NCBI GenBank assembly: GCA_013397455.1 | Contig: VYZB01000169.1 | Span: 1,355,072 to 1,419,071, forward strand | Source: Crotophaga sulcirostris | Taxonomy: Eukaryota; Chordata; Aves; Cuculiformes; Crotophagidae | Length of the DNA: 64,000 nucleotides | Direction of reading: 5' to 3' | In this document: piece by piece, positions 58,972-64,000 of the stretch | Numbering within the stretch: position 1 is the stretch's first letter | Layout: the number at the start of each line of letters is the position of its first letter | Position numbers and translations under genes: made by a program | The notes under the pieces: model-generated | What the model saw: the letters and a program-made list of their open reading frames with translations, nothing else | Database searches by the model: none | Told to the model about the DNA's origin: nothing

Positions 58972-61040
58972 CTGCCATAAAAACAATAAATGCAAGGAAG
59001 TTTCAAGTTTCTTGTTTTCCACTGCATTAATCAGGAACATTTTTCTTGCTCGTATCAGTTTGCAAGTTTTCTTTCAGCTGCTCTCCCTATGCATCATTTT
59101 AAAACTCGTGGCTAGGGATACACACAACTTATCATTGTCAGCTGTGCACGCTTAGAGCAGCTCTGACATTTCCACAGATTTTAAAAAATTTGAGTCAGGA
59201 TAAAATTTGGCAGGTCCACTAATAAGTAATATTGTTTTTCTTTGAAAAGGCCCAATCCTAATCAACCCATGGCAACGCAGTGCTTTTTGCATCCATTTGT
59301 GCTTGGCAAAAGCTGGCTTTTTCTAGAAGGAAATTTCATCAGCTCCACCAAGGGAATGAAGTTGCTTTTCCATATTCAGTCCATCTTTTCTGACCGCTTG
59401 CATTTTAGCTTTATAGTTTTAATGGGGAGTAAAAAAAAAACTACATTCATTAATAGGAAACAAGAATGAGGGTTTTTCTCATGGTTAACAGTTTCAGAAA
59501 GATCAACTTCTGACCCAGGGTCAGAAGGTCAGCTTGCCATTACTTTCTTCCACTTAAACCTGGACCAGAGGTGATGGTGTCCACTTCCTTGCATGGCAGG
59601 GTTCTGCTCCTATTGTCTGTGGGATGTGGAGCTGACACAAGAAATTTGTATCGGAAGATCTTCAGATAAAGGAAGTCGTGTGAGAAGGAAGGATATTTCA
59701 GCAGGACACAGCGCTTCACAAGAGCCTGGGCTTATCTTTATAGTGAATGCTATCTGTAAGATTGATAAATGTGTGACAGGCCAGAAGGGGGAGAAAGAAC
59801 AAAGTCATTGTACTGAAAAACTAGGCCTGGCAACAATAAAAATCCCTATAAAATAGTTAAAAACCTAATAGCTCACTGGAGCTTTTTGCCAGAGCAAGTC
59901 CTCTATGTTCAATAGCTCTCTAAAAGTGTTAGAAAATGAAAGGAGTTTTAATGCACCCCTACATTTCTTTTCTAGTTTTACAAGGGGCGATGTGGCAATC
60001 TAATTATATTGTGTTGTGAACTGGTATTATGTCCTGCAAGCGAAGGGAAGGAGTCTTTTTTTATCGTTCCATTATGCAATAGTTGCTACTTCTCACACTT
60101 TTTTCAGCTTTGGTGCAATAACTCTGCATTGTAGCCTACATTAATTTTTTTTTTTCTTTTAACCATTCATTGTCTCCCAGTTATAAAATGTGTCATGCAA
60201 ACAAAAGCACATTACCCAGACAGTGCATGAGCAAATCCATCCCTTCGTGTCTTGCCTCCTCAAATAGCATGCAAGCCCCAGAGGATCCTATAGCAAGGTG
60301 ATAGGGAAGTTTTAGGGACATTTTCTCCCTGTCTTAATATTAAAACACCCCAAAGGTTATGCAACTGATAACAGTGGTCTCCACCTGAGCTAAGCATACC
60401 AATGGCCCTAGGAACTGCCCAAGCAAACACTGACAGATGAAGTGAGCCACCACTCAGATCCCATTCTTTTTATGTAAAACCCTCACCCTGTGTCCTTTTC
60501 AATTATGCATGGTCATGTTCTTACAATAGCTTCTGCTGTCACTATGATTTAAAGATAAGGTTTCTTTTAAAAGAGCATTTGTTTCCAGTGCCAACACAGC
60601 TACTCTAACCGGATAAATAAGTGCACAGTTTTGAGACCCCCCTGGATTTCTTTTCTCCTTCCCCAGAGCCTGCCACCTGAATCTCTTGCTAATCATTCCA
60701 AGGCTATTCGGAAGGTAGTCCTTGCATAATTTTTAGCTTAGCATAAAAAACTGCCTAATTGTTATTCATTTGGGTTGGCAGTTATTACGCACCGAAGTGA
60801 CCTCTGCTTCTCTGTTAATTATAAATAGTTTTGTCTATGGGATAAATTGAAGTGAATTAGCTCACTTTTAATATCCTATCAATAATTTAAACAGCCAATT
60901 CAAACAAATAAGATAGAAAACAAACAAACACACACACAAAACCCCCGAACTTAGGCAGAAAAGGCCAACTTGCAAGTGTAAAGCACCAACAATTTGTTGA
61001 TTTAGTAGTGAGGGCAGAATTTTATAATAATGCTAAGTGC
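58972..61040. other. Non-coding stretch with AT-rich possible conserved element
   Basis: No gene. From about 60720 to 60900 there are many TAATTA/AATTAT-type homeodomain cores, a TGACCTCT word and a TTATTACGCACC word in an AT-rich setting. It looks like a vertebrate developmental enhancer but is untested. A mixed CAAA/CA simple run is at about 60917-60942. Confidence 0.4.
59511..59531 (+). promoter_or_regulatory. Cluster of three nuclear-receptor half-sites (DR2 plus everted copy)
   Basis: GGGTCA (59518-59523), two bases, then AGGTCA (59526-59531) form a direct repeat with 2-bp spacing, the arrangement bound by RAR/RXR heterodimers. TGACCC (59511-59516) on the left is an inverted half-site one base away, making a 21-bp near-palindrome at 59507-59527. 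No promoter is recognised nearby, so any role would be as a distal element. Confidence 0.35.
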
Positions 61041-61360
61041 AGAACAGGTTTTATTTTTTTTCCATGCACTCAGGCCCGTGCATTTGCTGTGGAGCAGAAA
61101 GAGTTTCGAGGTCTGGTCCCTGCCTAGCGCGGCAGCCCATTAGCTGCAGCTGTCAGAGACATCTGCCCGACCCGATTACTGTCAACGCCAGGCGGAAACA
61201 GCGGTGCCGTCAGCCCCAGCCCAACACCCTTCCCCTCCATGCTCAACTGGCGCCAAGCAATTGGACTTCTGATAGGCCATGCTTAAAACAGAGCCCAGAA
61301 ACGGCTTTGTTCTTAATCAAGGTCATGCTTGGGTGAAGCGTGTCTACAAGGTTCACGGTA
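61041..61360. promoter_or_regulatory. CpG-enriched block, possible promoter or enhancer
   Basis: About 13-14 CpG dinucleotides occur in 320 bases, several times the local density, with GC-rich words (GCGCGGCAGCCC, GGCGGAAACAGCGGTGCCG) and a CAGCTG E-box (61147). AT-rich sequence lies on both sides. It is too small for a classical CpG island. It sits about 40 bp upstream of the exon-like segment at 61403-61435, so an alternative promoter or conserved enhancer is possible. No TATA box or initiator is convincing. Confidence 0.35.
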
Positions 61361-61402
61361 TCATCAAACCTTGAAGAATCAAAATCTCTTTCTTTCTGCT
61401 AG

Positions 61403-61435
61403 GAAACATCAGCCAGAATTTCTTTCAGGTGCAAG
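61403..61435 (+). other. Candidate 33-bp microexon (plus strand)
   Basis: The flanking sites are the best in the window: acceptor AAATCTCTTTCTTTCTGCTAG and donor GTGCAAG then GTAAGTAAC. The 33-bp length is a multiple of three and all three frames are open, so it could be inserted without shifting a frame. I do not recognise any of the three 11-residue peptides. It could also be a small lncRNA exon associated with the CpG-enriched block just upstream. Confidence 0.3.
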
Positions 61436-64000
61436 GTAAGTAACTCCGTCTGATAAGATAAGCTCTAGTCATAAAAAATACATACAGCATAAGGTCAGGT
61501 TTCATTTTGTTCTGTGATTCATTTTAAGCCTCTAGAGAGGCCATCCAACATGAAAATTTCACAGAGAGAATTGCAGGAAGCTACAAGCAAAGGGAAGGAG
61601 CTGAGCTCTCTGTGTTTATCTGCTTTATCTGTGTAATTCTATTATAGGCAAAAAAAAAATACCTTTTATTTACAAAAAACTTATAAAAGTGAGCAACAAG
61701 TAGAGAAGGTTTGCTGTAATAGATAATACTGTTCGCCTTACGAAGCCCTAGTGAAAGCTTCACCAATCTGGTGCACAACACTGGATTTTAGATAAAACAA
61801 CGGGTGGGAGCACCACTGGCTTTCAGTCCTGCCTTCTCTAGGTCTTCTCTCCCCCAGTCTCTCTGACACATGCAAATTCTATCTTGATCTTTAGTTTTGT
61901 TTGGTTTTAATTGCCAACACAGCTCAATGAAAGCATAAGCCCGTAACGTATGGACCCACACACCTACCTCGGATGCGGGTGTGAACCAAATGTCAGATGA
62001 ACATGTCCAATGTCAGTCACACCTCAGAGATACCACTGATCCACTACAGTCAACACCACCAAACTCTAAGGTCAAAATGTATTGAAAGCATTAGCACTTA
62101 TCACTGTCGAGTGTCCTCTTTTTCCTCTCTAATAATGTCCAACCCTGGTCAACACCGGCAGAAGTGTGTGATGTTTCCAAATTCCCCATAGTGTCATTTT
62201 TCAACAATTCATCAGGGTTTCCTGAAAGTCTAGAGCATTCATTCTCAGCTATGGCACATTCCTTATCTCACTAAGCAAACAGTTGGACACAAAATTCCAA
62301 GGAAAGCCATGAAAAACAGAACAGACTTAAGAGAAACACATAACGACTGGTAGTAATACCACTGATTGTGTTCAAAGTAATTTGTAGGCAGGAGAAAGCT
62401 ATTTCTGACCAGAAAAAAAAACAAAAACAAAGAGATTTTAGAACTTTGTGCAAGCGTTAAATTTCTTTTCCTATATACCTAATATATCTCTCATTTACAA
62501 AAATACTTCTTTCCCTTTAATATTTGTCATCCCCAAAGAATATGAAATTAATCTAAAATGCAGTAATGCAGAGTTGTTATAGATGCCTGTTCACTATTTT
62601 GGGCAAAATTTCACCTAATACGATACCGCACATAAAGAAAACCTTGACTCCCAAAACATAAAGGAACAATTTTTCTGCCATAACAGGCAAGACAGAGCAA
62701 CAGTGGATGGAGCTTTAGTAATTGTAAACTGTTGCCTTTTATAAGTAAACCAAGAGAAGCAATTACAAAACTTAGCATAAGCGTCAGACACTAATAAAAC
62801 AGGAAATATCTAAAATATTAGAAACGCAACAAAAAAGCAGAGAGAAACAGTCTAAGCTTTGTTCAGTCGTAATGAGGCTTGGAAAACAAGGAAGGTGCCC
62901 CACGTGTTCCCAAGGAGTTGTCACAAGCCCCAGCTTCAGCACTACAAACAACAGAGTCTGTCAGAAGATAAAGATCTTCCAAATGTATTTGTTCTCCACA
63001 TTTAATATTAATCAAAGAGCATTATATATTTCACACATCACTTGATTATCCTGGCTGTGCGGGAAGAAACTCTGGTTTGATAGAAGTAATGCAAAACAAC
63101 ACGCATCAGTGTGTAAACCAATAATGAAATTTAAAAAAGAGGAATCAGTTGATTAAACATAGGGTCTTTTGAAGCTAGGATTCACTTTGTAGCAGCACAA
63201 AAGTTGTTAGGCTACTGAAAACCCCACTAATGCCAAGACAGAGGGTCTGATCCCATGTAGCAGCCCTTGCTCATCACTATTTCTTTCCATCACAGAGTTT
63301 GGTATCATCTTCCCAAACCATTGAGCGCATCAAAGGCTGCCAACCTTTGGGTGGGCTCAGGAGCTCTGTACCCTGCTCCCAGCTTTGTCCCCAAGTCACC
63401 TGGTGATTCACCCCAGAGAAATGACCTCCAGTGCAGTTCATGTACATGGAGCATTAGGAGAGCCAGAGAGAAAAAGCTTAATGTAAGTGCAATGTGTTCA
63501 TAAGGGTGCGATTAAGGAAAAAAATGGCTCAGAGAGCTTCAGCTTGGGCTACACAACTGCACATTGTCTCTCTGCAGGGGCACAAAAGTGTGGGACATGA
63601 AACCAGAAGCCCTGGTCCATAGAAAGAGCTGTTTGCTCTTAGTCCAGCTCAAGAAGCAACAAGGCAGCCCCAAGCCTGGGGAACCTGCACTATTTTGGTG
63701 CCAGAAGATGGGACGCAGCATCCCTCCATGAGGGCAGAGAGACAAAACAAGCAGGAGGGTGAAAGATTGGATGCTAGAAGTGGAAGTGATGCTGGATGCC
63801 TGCACTGAAACACCCTGGCTGGCTGGCCCCAGAGCCCACCTGTGTCCCACCCATGGCCACCAGCATTTGCTGTGTACATGGAAAGGGCTCAGAGTTACCA
63901 AATCTGCTTTGCACCCACTGCACCCATGAGGTTGCAGCAGGTCTTATTCACAGTGGCACGTTCAGAGTAGATATCCCAAAGACAATGCGGCGCAACAAGC
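61436..64000. other. Unique non-coding sequence
   Basis: No recognised gene or interspersed repeat to the end of the window. The 120-codon minus-strand frame at 63539-63901 has a low-information composition and no supporting signals. Confidence 0.55.

Noticed and set aside
63539..63901. 120-codon minus-strand ORF near the window end
   Set aside because: Translation is low in information, overlaps another frame on the same strand, and has no supporting signals.

Overview
The window looks like nuclear DNA from a bird, and almost all of it is non-coding. The main reason is its repeat content. Ten clear, 5'-truncated CR1 LINE fragments are scattered over both strands. There are no abundant SINEs, no CpG-island gene starts and no compact gene order. 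The background is AT-rich and full of stops in every frame, with long A/T runs, as expected of introns or intergenic DNA. I found no complete protein-coding gene, rRNA, tRNA, CRISPR array, or prokaryotic or viral gene. The many short open frames in the window are mostly chance.

Layout. At 1-10 kb there is unique sequence with CR1 pieces at about 3.2-3.6, 6.0 and 10.0 kb, and two well-formed plus-strand splice-site pairs (2482-2526 and 7175-7257). At 10.4-11.4 kb an A-rich tract is followed by the decayed remains of an RTE-clade retrotransposon. This is the best protein-level match in the window, with reverse-transcriptase blocks spread over three frames. At 13-24 kb there are four CR1 copies, including the longest (23523-24064), which keeps the C-terminal end of CR1 ORF2. 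At 26-38 kb the minus strand carries several open, splice-flanked segments. Three of them (37338-37377, 31690-31871, 29968-30086) have mutually compatible reading phases and may be internal exons of an unrecognised minus-strand gene. At 39-58 kb the sequence is mostly unique, with two short CR1 pieces and one plus-strand candidate exon. At 58-62 kb there are a candidate non-coding minus-strand exon, a cluster of nuclear-receptor half-sites, an AT-rich block of homeodomain-type sites, a CpG-enriched block (about 61041-61360) and a 33-bp exon-like segment just downstream of it.

The CR1 copies fall into two groups by 3' tail. Most have the usual 8-bp ATTCTATG-type tail. Three minus-strand copies have a 10-bp TGATACTGTG-type tail, and a fourth copy shares their body sequence but has lost its tail. 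No operon-like or cooperative gene system is visible. The candidate exons rest only on splice motifs and open frames. They should be read as hypotheses, not as annotated genes.
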